NCBI RefSeq assembly: GCF_001523745.2
Contig: NZ_CP013387.1
Coordinates: 62,001-126,000 of the forward strand
Origin: Burkholderia mayonis
GTDB lineage: Bacteria; Pseudomonadota; Gammaproteobacteria; Burkholderiales; Burkholderiaceae
Direction: 5' to 3'
Length of the DNA: 64,000 bases
Below the pieces are notes generated by a model that saw only the letters and a program-made list of their open reading frames with translations, was not told where the DNA came from and ran no database searches. The position numbers were made by a program, and so were the translations under genes. Below are positions 33,875 through 43,214 of this stretch, piece by piece; the stretch's first letter is position 1; every line of letters starts with the position of its first letter.

Positions 33875-34900
33875 TCAGCGGCTTTGTTGAGCTTCATTGC
33901 ATAAATCGAGTGCAAGAAGGAGGTATTGCTCATGGTCATGATCACAGGCGATGCGACCGGATTGCGGGCGTGCGATGTCCGCCACGCGGTTCAGGACGCA
34001 TACGCGGATGGCGGCCTTGGTCGCCTGCGAGTCAGTGCGACGCCCGCACCGACGATTACCCGTGAGCGTTTTAAAGCGGGACATCGCATTCTCCGCGAGC
34101 GAGCGCCGATGATAGCCGCTGCTCTTCTTCCATTCGCGACGGCCGAGTTGTGCGATCGCATCGACGGCGTCGTTGCGCCATGTCGCGCCGGAGGTATTCA
34201 TCGACTCATGAAGTGGGTCTTCGCGCGGCGGAATCGAGGGCGTCGCGCCGCACGCGGCGATTGTGGCGTGATATGGCCTGGAGTCGTCGGGCTCATCACC
34301 GTCAATGACATCGGGCCGCTCGTCGACCGGGATCTGGTCAAGCAGTTCAGCCAGGACGCCGCCGGCGGCAACGTCCTGGTGTGTCATCAACGCGGCGCGC
34401 AGCTGGCCGGCGTTCGCGTCAAGCGCAAGATGCACCTTGCGCCACGTGCGACGCCTCGAGTAGCCATGCTGATGCACCTTCCATTCGCCTTCGCCATAGT
34501 CCCTGACGCCTGTGCTGTCGACCACCAGATGGATCGGCGCGCTGTCCCGGACGATTGTCAGTTGGACCTCGGGCGTCCGCGCGCGGCGGCACATCGTCGT
34601 GTAGTTCGGCACGGGCAAGGTGGCGAAAGCCTGGTCGCGCAGGCTTGGCGCGCAGCCCCGCGGCGCGCGCGGCGGCAGGCGGAACACGCTCTTGAGACCC
34701 GGCAGCGCCTGAATCAGCGCATCGCCGTAGAGGCGCGGGCAACCGCGCCGGGACTCCGAGTCGGGTGTGCACGCACGGGCGGCTTCATCGATCCACATCG
34801 TGACGTTACCTCGGTTGATCAGGCCAGCGTTGTAGGCCGCCCAATTACTGACGCGATAGCGTGCCTTCGGTACGCGCGTCTTGCTTGCGTCCCTGCGCAT
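33875..34900 (-). CDS. IS5-family (IS903 group) transposase, copy 1
   Basis: The DDE transposase has 341 residues and the IS903-group landmarks YRVSNWAAYNAGLINRGNVT, MWIDEAARA, DSAPIHLVVDSTGV, YGEGEWKVHQHGYSRRRTW, and near the end REWKKSSGYHRRSLAENAMSR. It catalyses cut-and-paste type transposition of its element. It differs from copy 2 by very few residues (SRRRTW against SKRRTW). The shared element DNA runs from about 33897 to 34975, so the last residues are read from flanking DNA. Relative to copy 2 about 40 nt are missing from the end next to the transposase start, so this copy may not move by itself. Confidence 0.9.
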   Translation of the reverse strand: MRRDASKTRVPKARYRVSNWAAYNAGLINRGNVTMWIDEAARACTPDSESRRGCPRLYGDALIQALPGLKSVFRLPPRAPRGCAPSLRDQAFATLPVPNYTTMCRRARTPEVQLTIVRDSAPIHLVVDSTGVRDYGEGEWKVHQHGYSRRRTWRKVHLALDANAGQLRAALMTHQDVAAGGVLAELLDQIPVDERPDVIDGDEPDDSRPYHATIAACGATPSIPPREDPLHESMNTSGATWRNDAVDAIAQLGRREWKKSSGYHRRSLAENAMSRFKTLTGNRRCGRRTDSQATKAAIRVCVLNRVADIARPQSGRIACDHDHEQYLLLALDLCNEAQQSR

Positions 34901-34975
34901 CTTCTCGGCAAAAATCGAGAATGTCCGCAGGAACTCAAATTGTTAACAGAGCCCGCCTCCGGATGTTGTGCGTAT
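33897..34975 (-). mobile_element. IS903-type insertion sequence, copy 1 (one end truncated)
   Basis: The boundaries come from comparing the two copies. The shared sequence starts at TTGCATAAATCGAGTGC on the left and ends at the GTGCGTATGTA block on the right. Copy 2 continues about 40 nt further at the corresponding end, reaching a terminal GTTGTTACATAA, so copy 1 is end-truncated. Confidence 0.75.
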
Positions 34976-35051
34976 GTATGTTAGGTGATATGCAAATGTC
35001 ATGCGCAATAATGGCGAACGAGAATTTATTTTCAACGCGAATGGGTGCAAA

Positions 35052-36383
35052 ATGAATCGTTCATTTCGCGGAATTGTCACTATTGTCGGCATTTCCACAG
35101 TGTTATTTGGATGTGCTACCAATTATCAGGAAGGGTATAACCAAGAGATTCTAAGAAATTCGGAAACGTATCAATCTATATTATCAGTTCGCGGGCCAGA
35201 GGCGTCTCATCAATTAACTGAATGGTATGGCAAGAAAGACGTAGATTGTGGCAACCGAGGTCGTCCGGCTTTTCTTTGCAGCGGGGTAATGCTTCGCGCG
35301 ACAGAAACCAATCCCGCATTCCTCCCTTGGGATCCATCTCAGGGAGCAATAGCAAGAGGTGGAACATCATTTTCTTGGCTCAGAAGCGACAACAATTTTT
35401 CTAATCTCGTTTTCGGATATCACAATGGATATATATTATATCCAACATTATACGTCCCATACGGAAAAAAAGGAGACATTCAGGTATTTTGTGCATACAC
35501 AATGGATGCTGATACATTTAACCGGCCGACGCAACAAGGATGCGGGCCGAGTACAGCGTATCCAAATCATAGCGTACCATGTGAAAATCAAGGGATCACC
35601 ACTGCGGCGCAATGGATTGCCCATTTTAATAGCACGCCTAGCAAATATGCATATCAATGCAGCTGGGGCACAAGAGAGAATCAGCAAGATGCCGCCGATC
35701 ATTTTTATCAAAATATTCTTGCCAGAAATCTGATGGATATGCAGTGGTGGCCAGTGCAAAATGAAATAATGCTTCAAACCTGGGCAACCGGCATCGGCGC
35801 CACATTGCCAATCCACTCTTTTTTCTACCAACTTGGATTTGCGAATGCCTTGGCCAACGCAAAAACTGACCAGCGCCGATATTTCAATTCCTATAGAGAA
35901 AAAATTCCAATTATTCGACTCGAGTTACCGTCAACTAAAACCGGGCAGGCGAAATTTACGTACAGTAATGCAGATCAGGATGTGCCTACAACTTCGGAAG
36001 AAACTTTCGAGTTTCTGCCCATCGGACCGGCCGGAACTTCCATCAGGCTTAGGTACTTTAGCGTAAGCTCAAGGACGACGGCTTTAGAGATTGATTCAGG
36101 GTTCAACAGTCCTCCATTTTTGACTGGAAAGGCACTTCGATCTGACGATAGTTATATAAACTTCACACTTTGGCCGCATTCTGTAAAATTTGGGTATAAA
36201 TCTGTGTCCGGGCCAATAACTGTATCTACGACCGACAACACTGGAACGGAAAAATGCTGCATTACATTGCGAGACACTCAAGTTGGAGAGTGGTTTTCGA
36301 ACTCGGCCGATACTGGAAAGACGATAAAAAGCCTGAGAATAAAGGGAGGCATAATAATTGATAATGTATCACTTGTTTATTAA
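35052..36383 (+). CDS. Halovibrin-like lipoprotein, paralogue 3 (jelly-roll tail)
   Basis: The protein has 443 residues from ATG 35052, which puts the lipobox correctly (ISTVLFGCATN). An earlier frame from 35001 would bury the signal. The shared domain is present: LTEWYGKKDVDCG, PAFLCSGVMLRATETNP, LPWDPSQGAIARGGTSFSWL, HNGYILYPTLYVPYGKK, GITTAAQWIAHFN, QDAADHFYQNILARNL, LPIHSFFYQLG. The tail is not the Ig-like one of paralogues 1-2; it is a beta-rich domain ending in KSLRIKGGIIIDNVSLVY. No clear ribosome binding site is present, and an insertion sequence ends 77 nt upstream, so expression may be altered. Strongly AT-rich. Confidence 0.7.
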   Translation: MNRSFRGIVTIVGISTVLFGCATNYQEGYNQEILRNSETYQSILSVRGPEASHQLTEWYGKKDVDCGNRGRPAFLCSGVMLRATETNPAFLPWDPSQGAIARGGTSFSWLRSDNNFSNLVFGYHNGYILYPTLYVPYGKKGDIQVFCAYTMDADTFNRPTQQGCGPSTAYPNHSVPCENQGITTAAQWIAHFNSTPSKYAYQCSWGTRENQQDAADHFYQNILARNLMDMQWWPVQNEIMLQTWATGIGATLPIHSFFYQLGFANALANAKTDQRRYFNSYREKIPIIRLELPSTKTGQAKFTYSNADQDVPTTSEETFEFLPIGPAGTSIRLRYFSVSSRTTALEIDSGFNSPPFLTGKALRSDDSYINFTLWPHSVKFGYKSVSGPITVSTTDNTGTEKCCITLRDTQVGEWFSNSADTGKTIKSLRIKGGIIIDNVSLVY

Positions 36384-36629
36384 TTTATTTTAAATAAATG
36401 TGGATCAATTAATTTGTCGCGGCATTGTCGGCGGCTCAGCAAGCAATTGTCTGAATGGCGCAGTAATTCTGTTGAGATTGAGGTGAGTGTTGTTCGGATA
36501 CGAGGTCTACTTCCCGCACTTTTATGCGTATACCGGATTTCCCTCATGAGGCGAGCGCAGCAGATTTTTCGCGATCACCAAGTGTGCCAAAGCGAACAGG
36601 CTGAACAACTGCGTCGTGTTCTTGAAGGC

Positions 36630-37751
36630 GTTGTTACATAACTTGGCTGGCGACGAGGCATGCTGACGTACATACGCACAACATCCGGAGGCGGGCTCTG
36701 TTAACAATTTGAGTTCCTGCGGACATTCTCGATTTTTGCCGAGAAGATGCGCAGGGACGCAAGCAAGACGCGCGTACCGAAGGCACGCTATCGCGTCAGT
36801 AATTGGGCGGCCTACAACGCTGGCCTGATCAACCGAGGTAACGTCACGATGTGGATCGATGAAGCCGCCCGTGCGTGCACACCCGACTCGGAGTCCCGGC
36901 GCGGTTGCCCGCGCCTCTACGGCGATGCGCTGATTCAGGCGCTGCCGGGTCTCAAGAGCGTGTTCCGCCTGCCGCCGCGCGCGCCGCGGGGCTGCGCGCC
37001 AAGCCTGCGCGACCAGGCTTTCGCCACCTTGCCCGTGCCGAACTACACGACGATGTGCCGCCGCGCGCGGACGCCCGAGGTCCAACTGACAATCGTCCGG
37101 GACAGCGCGCCGATCCATCTGGTGGTCGACAGCACAGGCGTCAGGGACTATGGCGAAGGCGAATGGAAGGTGCATCAGCATGGCTACTCGAAGCGTCGCA
37201 CGTGGCGCAAGGTGCATCTTGCGCTTGACGCGAACGCCGGCCAGCTGCGCGCCGCGTTGATGACACACCAGGACGTTGCCGCCGGCGGCGTCCTGGCTGA
37301 ACTGCTTGACCAGATCCCGGTCGACGAGCGGCCCGATGTCATTGACGGTGATGAGCCCGACGACTCCAGGCCATATCACGCCACAATCGCCGCGTGCGGC
37401 GCGACGCCCTCGATTCCGCCGCGCGAAGACCCACTTCATGAGTCGATGAATACCTCCGGCGCGACATGGCGCAACGACGCCGTCGATGCGATCGCACAAC
37501 TCGGCCGTCGCGAATGGAAGAAGAGCAGCGGCTATCATCGGCGCTCGCTCGCGGAGAATGCGATGTCCCGCTTTAAAACGCTCACGGGTAATCGTCGGTG
37601 CGGGCGTCGCACTGACTCGCAGGCGACCAAGGCCGCCATCCGCGTATGCGTCCTGAACCGCGTGGCGGACATCGCACGCCCGCAATCCGGTCGCATCGCC
37701 TGTGATCATGACCATGAGCAATACCTCCTTCTTGCACTCGATTTATGCAAC
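36630..37751 (+). mobile_element. IS903-type insertion sequence, copy 2 (complete, nested)
   Basis: About 1.12 kb, bounded by GTTGTTACATAA on the left and the reverse of CTTGTTGCATAA on the right, which read as imperfect terminal inverted repeats. It is in the opposite orientation to copy 1. Both edges fall inside an IS5-group transposase gene, whose two parts flank it. Confidence 0.85.
36747..37751 (+). CDS. IS5-family (IS903 group) transposase, copy 2
   Basis: It is nearly identical to copy 1 over its whole length (MRRDASKTRVPKARYRVSNW start, DSTGVRDYGEGEWKVHQHGY, RRSLAENAMSRFKTLTGNRR). The element end is reached without a stop codon, so translation would continue into antisense of the host IS up to 38699, adding about 315 unrelated residues. 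The natural C-terminus is at about residue 335. The near identity of both copies suggests recent movement or gene conversion. Confidence 0.88.
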
Positions 37752-38824
37752 AAGACCGTTCTTGACCAAACCCTTGTATCGAGTTTTGCGATAACGGAAC
37801 GGGCTTTTGACGACATGAAAGGGATGCCTGACCCGCGTGCGGATCTGTGTCTTGGTTCGCTCGACTGCGATCACCAGATCCTTCAGCGGGATTTCTGGCA
37901 TCACTTTGATCTTGCCGCGCTTGAGTGCCACGTGCCACGTCACCGGCTTTTTCATTTCGTCGCGCATGTCCAGGCCAACGTAGCCGGCATCGTCGAAGGC
38001 ACCCTCTTCATTCCCGGGCGGCAGAACGTGGGCTCGCAACATGTTCGAGATATTCGCGGCGGTGCCGACCACGCTATGCACCAACCCCGACTCGGCATCA
38101 ACGCCAATGTGCGCTTTCGTTCCAAAATGCCATGCATTACCTTTCTTCGTCTGATAAATCTCCGGGGCACGGCTCTTCTCCGCGTTCTTGGTCGGCGGTG
38201 GCGATTCAATGATCGTCATGTTGGCCAGCATCCCTTTCTTCATCATCGGCCCACGCTCGCACAGCGAGATGCCGATCTTCTCGAACAACTTCCGTGTCAG
38301 CGCATGCTCGATCAACAGACGCCGGAATTTCAACAGCGTGGTCGCGTCCGGTCCGTTCTCGACAGCGAGATCGATACCGCCGAATGTGCGCATCGCGATG
38401 CTGTCACACGCTCCGCAGGAAGTCCCCTTGGGGGGCGGCGCGTTTTCCAGGCTGTCTTCCGACAGCCCGTCCCACTGCTGCAGAAAGTAGATGCGCAGTA
38501 TTCGTTCAAGCTTGATTGGCCGCCGGCCTCTCTCGCCATTCGGATAGTACGGCCCGGTGGTCGACAGCAAACGCTGCCATGGAACTACCTTCTCCATCTC
38601 TGCCTGAAAGCACTGCCGTTTTATCACATGCTTCTTGCCAGAACATTCTGCTTCTGCAAAGCCGATCTGCCGCCTCACGGTCGTGGACCGGTTCCGTGAA
38701 CTTCCTTCTACAACGTACTCTGCTGCGTCATCGATGGCCGCCGAACCTGATAAACCGATGTTTCCTTAAATTCCTCGATTCGTATTTTTAGAACTTCCAT
38801 TTTCAAGCAATCGGAGGTGGTGCC

Positions 38825-40153
38825 ATGAATAAGAAAAAAAGCTCTACGTTAATATCGATAGCGCTTATTTTATTTTTGGGTGCATGCACATCGATCGGCA
38901 GCTTGACGGGAGTATCCAGGGGTTTGGGTGAAGATAAACAACTCATTCAGGCTAATCTCGAAAAAACCGGCGCAGACGCCGTTACTCAGCTGGTTGATTG
39001 GTATAATCACACTACTCACGATTGCGGCAGCGCAACTAATCCAGCTTTTCTTTGTAGTGGAGTAATGATTCGCGCCACGGATTCTAGTCCTGATTTTCTT
39101 CCATGGGATCCTAGTCAGGGATCAATCGATAGCGGCGGGGTTTCTTTCTCTTGGTATAGACGTGATACCAATTTCCGGGAATTCTATCCATTCCACAATG
39201 GATTTATTTTTTATCCAGCCCACGAAACTCCGCCCGGAAAAATTAATAACCTCGAAATTCTATGTGTTTTTCCTTACGATGCGCATACAAACGTAAGGGA
39301 TGAAAAAGGATGTGGCGGCGTGCAGAACATGCCGACAAGCATTCCATGCGAACGCCAGGGCATTAATACTGGTCAGCAATGGGTAAGTCGATTTATACCA
39401 AATATCACATACACGACAATATGTGGATGGGGGGTGCGTATTGGCTCATCCAGCGACACAGCAAATCGCTTTTATCAAAGCATTGTTGCTCGAGAGTTGT
39501 TTCGCCCTTATCCTGGAATATGGGATGTTCATAATGAAATTCGAATTTCAACCTGGAGGCGGGGGGAAGGTGCATCGCTCCCAATTCAATCTTTCTTTTA
39601 TTTATCTGGCGATAGCGGTGCATTAGGGAAGGCAAGATATGATCAACAGCGATATCATGAATTATATGGCGTTGTTATTCCTATAATTCAGCTCAGTCCT
39701 CCGAGAACCAATGATGAAAAAGTTTGGTTTTCGTATGATGATTCAGATCAAGTTGCCGGGAAGAGTCAATCTGAAGATTTTGAGTCATCTCCCAGCGGAA
39801 ATGCGGGAACCAACCTTTCAACCGCTCGCTTCGATATTAAATCACTATACAATATAGACGTTCTGACAAATCAATCTTATCCACCTTTTTTAACCAGTAA
39901 ATCGGCGTTCGCTCGTGATGGCAGATTGGAATTCAAAGGATATCCAAAATCAATTAAATTTGGATATATTTCATTGTCCCCGGTAATTTTGGTGCGCACG
40001 GCAACCGATGCCGGAGAAGATATATGTTGCATTTCTCTCAATCAAAGTAATTCTGGCATGTGGGCATCTGTTACGGCCCCGCCGGGAAAATTTATACGCC
40101 AGATTCAACTGGACGGGTCAATTATTATTGATAACATCACGATGAATTATTAA
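38825..40153 (+). CDS. Halovibrin-like lipoprotein, paralogue 4 (jelly-roll tail)
   Basis: The 442-residue protein has a lipoprotein signal (LILFLGACTSIG) and a strong GGAGGTGG site (38813-38820). Shared-domain motifs are LVDWYNHTTHDCG, PAFLCSGVMIRATDSSP, LPWDPSQGSIDSGGVSFSW, HNGFIFYPAHETPPGK, GINTGQQWVSRF, DTANRFYQSIVAREL, SLPIQSFFYLSGD. It lacks the usual double cysteine spacing in one loop compared with paralogues 1-3 (KGCGGVQNMPTSIPC). The tail is the beta-rich domain with SPVILVRTATDAGEDICC and ending IDNITMNY. AT-rich. It lies 113 nt upstream of paralogue 5, possibly in one transcript. Confidence 0.72.
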   Translation: MNKKKSSTLISIALILFLGACTSIGSLTGVSRGLGEDKQLIQANLEKTGADAVTQLVDWYNHTTHDCGSATNPAFLCSGVMIRATDSSPDFLPWDPSQGSIDSGGVSFSWYRRDTNFREFYPFHNGFIFYPAHETPPGKINNLEILCVFPYDAHTNVRDEKGCGGVQNMPTSIPCERQGINTGQQWVSRFIPNITYTTICGWGVRIGSSSDTANRFYQSIVARELFRPYPGIWDVHNEIRISTWRRGEGASLPIQSFFYLSGDSGALGKARYDQQRYHELYGVVIPIIQLSPPRTNDEKVWFSYDDSDQVAGKSQSEDFESSPSGNAGTNLSTARFDIKSLYNIDVLTNQSYPPFLTSKSAFARDGRLEFKGYPKSIKFGYISLSPVILVRTATDAGEDICCISLNQSNSGMWASVTAPPGKFIRQIQLDGSIIIDNITMNY

Positions 40154-40266
40154 TACATTCATCAGATTAATTATCTGATGAATCTTGCATCTGTTTCGGG
40201 GCATTCATGATTGTGAATTTTTGTCGTTTTAATTTTTGCGAAGATTCATGATGTAGGAGAAAGGCA

Positions 40267-41553
40267 ATGAAACTGCATGTGAGCCTTGGGAGATTGGTAA
40301 TATTGCTTGTCTCTCTTTGTTTGTCCGGGTGCCTTGAATTTCCGGTTGCGAGTACGATAGCCAGTCGAGACCCAGATGCAACAATACCATTGCGACAATG
40401 GTACAATACCTCGGTTAGCGATTGCGGCACACCCGGGCGCCCGGCGTTCTTATGTAGTGGCGTTATGATTCGCGGCACTGATTCTGGCAATCCAGCATTT
40501 CTTCCTTGGGATCCCTCTCCGGGATCAATAACGCGAGGAGGGATTTCTTTCTCTTGGCTTCGGACAGATAACAATTACTCAGGAAGTGGATTTCATAGTG
40601 GGCTGATTTTCTATCCGGTTTACTTTACACCGAATGGCAAGAGCGACTCTATTGGGGTTTTATGCGTATTCCCTGTGAATGGTGTTACCGCTAGCCGGCC
40701 AACGGAGCAAGGGTGCGGCCCTTCTACTACGTATCCCGCTCAAAGTGTTCCATGCGACAGACAGGGAGTATTAACAGCTGACCAATGGATATCTCATTTC
40801 AATCGCGGAAATGGTTCGCAAGCGTATCAATGCGGATGGAGTACTCGGGAAGGCGGTCAGGATACTGCCAATCATTTTTTTCAAAATATTCTTTCGAGAG
40901 ATAAATTAACGCAAGCTCAGTGGGCGGGCCATAATGAATTGGTTTTGGCCACGTGGCCTGCTGGCTCAGGGAAAACTTTACCAATTTACGCATTTTATTA
41001 TTTATATGGAGATACCGTTGGCCTAAATAACGCCAGAGACGACCAAAGAAGATATAATTCTCTTTATGGGCAAATGATCCCGGTCGTGCGAGTTCAGCTT
41101 CCGATAAATAAAAATGGTAGGGTTGCTTTCTCTTACAGTGATTCCGATCAAACTGCCGCCATTCTATGGGGAGAGGGGTTTGAAGAAATTCCCCAGGGTG
41201 GACTTGGAAGGCATGTTAGAACGCGATACATTGATTTTACGTCAGAAAACAACTTTAGCTTGGAAGGTGGTGTAAATTATCCGCCATTTATAACTGATCA
41301 TGCTTTACTTGTAAGAGATGGTAAGCTGGAATTTACGATTTTTCCTCGCCACGTTGAGTTTGGATACAGATCGCTGAGCTCTCCCATTCGCCTGCATACA
41401 TTTTATAGTGACGGATCGGATGCGTGCTGCATTACGCTTCGAGATGCTGCCACGGGGGATCGATTTTCAAACACCGCCCCACCGGGAAAACTAATCAAGT
41501 CATTCGAAATTGATGGGGCGCTATACTTGGACAATTTTTCAATGTCAAATTAG
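40267..41553 (+). CDS. Halovibrin-like lipoprotein, paralogue 5 (jelly-roll tail)
   Basis: The 428-residue protein has a lipobox (SLCLSGCLEF) and starts behind TAGGAGAAAGG. The shared domain shows LRQWYNTSVSDCG, PAFLCSGVMIRGTDSGNP, LPWDPSPGSITRGGISFSWL, GLIFYPVYFTPNGKSD, GVLTADQWISHFN, QDTANHFFQNILSRDK, LPIYAFYYLYGD. The tail (about 310-428) carries PPFITDHALLVRDGKLEF, GSDACCITLRDAATGDRF and ends in LYLDNFSMSN, close to the tails of paralogues 3 and 4 and resembling carbohydrate-binding jelly rolls. The most compact of the five. A truncated IS end and an IS3 element follow it. Confidence 0.72.
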   Translation: MKLHVSLGRLVILLVSLCLSGCLEFPVASTIASRDPDATIPLRQWYNTSVSDCGTPGRPAFLCSGVMIRGTDSGNPAFLPWDPSPGSITRGGISFSWLRTDNNYSGSGFHSGLIFYPVYFTPNGKSDSIGVLCVFPVNGVTASRPTEQGCGPSTTYPAQSVPCDRQGVLTADQWISHFNRGNGSQAYQCGWSTREGGQDTANHFFQNILSRDKLTQAQWAGHNELVLATWPAGSGKTLPIYAFYYLYGDTVGLNNARDDQRRYNSLYGQMIPVVRVQLPINKNGRVAFSYSDSDQTAAILWGEGFEEIPQGGLGRHVRTRYIDFTSENNFSLEGGVNYPPFITDHALLVRDGKLEFTIFPRHVEFGYRSLSSPIRLHTFYSDGSDACCITLRDAATGDRFSNTAPPGKLIKSFEIDGALYLDNFSMSN

Positions 41554-41593
41554 AAAAATCTACCATTTGTCTGATATTTTGCATTTTGACCGC

Positions 41594-41621
41594 GGTGTTG
41601 CATAATTCTGCTGGCGGCGAG
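41594..41621 (+). mobile_element. Fragment of an IS903-type element end
   Basis: TGTTGCATAATTCTGCTGGCGGCGAG here matches the left end of copy 2 (GTTACATAACTTGGCTGGCGACGAG) closely, directly abutting the IS3 element. It is a leftover end of a third IS903-type copy. Confidence 0.5.
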
Positions 41622-42908
41622 TGGGCCGGCCCCCTCACGAAAACTGGACCCGAGGTGACGCTTAAACTATGAGGTAGTCCTACGCCTATGTTTAAGCCTA
41701 TGCCTAACGGGGAACCCGTCGAGGTTCTGAGGCAGCTTGAACAGCGCCGCCGCCGTTCCGTTGAAGAAAGGCTCGCGATAGTACGCGAGACTTTTGAGCC
41801 CGGAGCCACGGTTTCCGGGGTTGCCCGTCGTCGTCAAGTGAATGCGCACCAAGTGTTCGCCTGGCGCAAGCGCTCTCACGATGGAAGCCTGCCAGCCGTC
41901 AGTGCCGGTGAATAGGTGTGGTGCCGGCATCGGAGCTGGCCGACGCGATGAAGCAGATTCGTGATCTCCAGCGACTGCTGGGAAAAAAATTGATTGCGCA
42001 CTTACCATTGCTGCTGGGGGACGACCGATGAAGAGGGGGGGGTGACGTCCTGGGTGTGTCGCGCTCGAATCTTGCGGTCAAATCGAAGCGCCCTGCTGAA
42101 TGGGTCGACCGGCGCAGGACGCCCGTTCTGGATGACATGCCGCTCGTCACCGAACATCAAGAGCTGGTGCTGACCTGCCCACATACGGCTACCGGCAAGC
42201 ATGGGCGCTGCTGAGGCGAAATCGGGACGCGCTGAGCCAACCTCGTGTCAATGCAAGACGGGTTATCGCGTCATGCGTCGCCACGGCATGTTGCTCGAAC
42301 GTCGGCCTCGCCATGCCCCTTCTATGGGGCGACACGACGGCAAGGTTGCGGTGGACAGGAGCAACGTCCGCTGGCGTTCGGACGGTTTCGAATTTCGCTG
42401 CGACGACGGCGTCCCCTTGCGCGTCATCCTCGCGCTGGACTGCTGCGACCGGGAAGCCGTGAGTTGGACTGCGACCACGGGCGGGTACAACAGCGACATG
42501 GTGCGCGACGTGATGCTCCAGGCTGTCGAAAACCGCTTCGCCGGTGAGTTGAAGGCTGACGACGAAATCGAGTGGCTGAGCGACAACGCTTCCTGCTACA
42601 TTACCGACGGGACGCTGACGTTCTTGCAGCAAATCGGCTTGAAGCCCGTCACGACACCCGTGAGAAGTCCGCAGAGCAATGGAATGGCCGAGAGCTTCGT
42701 CAAAACGATGAAGCGCGATTACGTGTCGTGGACGCCCAAGCCCGACGCCAGAACGGCGCTGTAAAACTTGGCCATTGTGGTGTTCGCCACTACAACAAGT
42801 CGCATCCACACAGCGCCCTGAAATATCGCTCACCACGCGAGTTTCGCCAGCAAGCAAATTCTCCAACCTTAGCGTGACCGCCTGTCCGGTCATGCAGGGG
42901 CAAGTCCA
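41622..42908 (+). mobile_element. IS3-family (IS2 group) element, transposase genes broken
   Basis: The ends TGGGCCGGCCCCC (41622) and, inverted, TGGACTTGCCCCT (42908) form an imperfect inverted repeat 1.29 kb apart, the normal IS3 size. OrfA is at 41688-41915 (RRRRSVEERLAIVRETFEPG, VARRRQVNAHQVFAWRK). OrfB coding is split among frames: VSRSNLAVKSKRP near 42055, GYRVMRRHGMLLERRP in 42201-42764, and HYNKSHPHSALKYRSPREF at 42780-42860. Confidence 0.85.
42030..42877 (+). pseudogene. Frameshifted IS3-family OrfB (DDE transposase)
   Basis: The core frame 42201-42764 encodes the catalytic region with the DDE segments DGVPLRVILALDCCDREAV, EWLSDNASCYI and SPQSNGMAESFVKTMKRDY. The upstream part lies in a different frame and the final HPHSALKYRSPREFRQQ in a third, so at least two indels inactivate it. 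A run of G (42038-42045) is a likely site of one indel. Confidence 0.82.
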
Positions 42909-43214
42909 TGAGGCATACTTCGCGACACTGCCTGCGATCAAATCAGCAGCATGATTGCCTCGGATGCTCCACTCAAAAATCTCAGAACACTGACCGAACG
43001 AGCGAGGCCACCTCTCTCGACTTTTGTGCGACATGACCTTCAGTGGTCCAGTGATCTCCACCATGGCGGAATCCCGTTATCCCACCATTACCCGGATGCG
43101 GGCACCACGCCGCGGATCTAGCCGCCCAAGGATGCTTGACACACCGCATGGCGCCGAATGCCTGCGCACAATCGGTGCCGTCATCAAGGCCGCCCCATGG
43201 CGCATTCCATCGTG
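42909..43214. other. 306-nt gap between the IS3 element and the Kelch gene
   Basis: No coding frame with support is seen. The sequence is GC-rich and may contain decayed transposon DNA. Confidence 0.4.

Larger units (their letters stand above)
36522..38678 (-). pseudogene. IS5-group transposase interrupted by IS903-type copy 2
   Basis: Minus-strand residues from 38678 to about 37752 encode the N-terminal and central part of an IS5-group transposase (LERILRIYFLQQWDGLSEDS, KFRRLLIEHALTRKLFE, KGNAWHFGTKAHIGVDAESG, RVRHPFHVVKSPFRYRKTRY, KGLVKNG). The reading then enters the inserted element and resumes at about 36629 (FKNTTQLFSLFALAHLVIAK, stop at 36522). Deleting the insert gives one continuous transposase. 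The gene was therefore intact until the insertion. The outer ends of this older element were not identified. Confidence 0.88.

Noticed and set aside
33926..34984. 352-codon plus-strand frame, and the related 399-codon minus-strand frame at 36522-37721
   Set aside because: Both are antisense of the IS903-type transposases; the second also joins to the end of the interrupted IS5-group gene by chance.
36747..38699. 650-residue plus-strand protein
   Set aside because: Only the first about 335 residues are transposase; the rest is antisense reading of the interrupted IS5-group transposase after the IS end.
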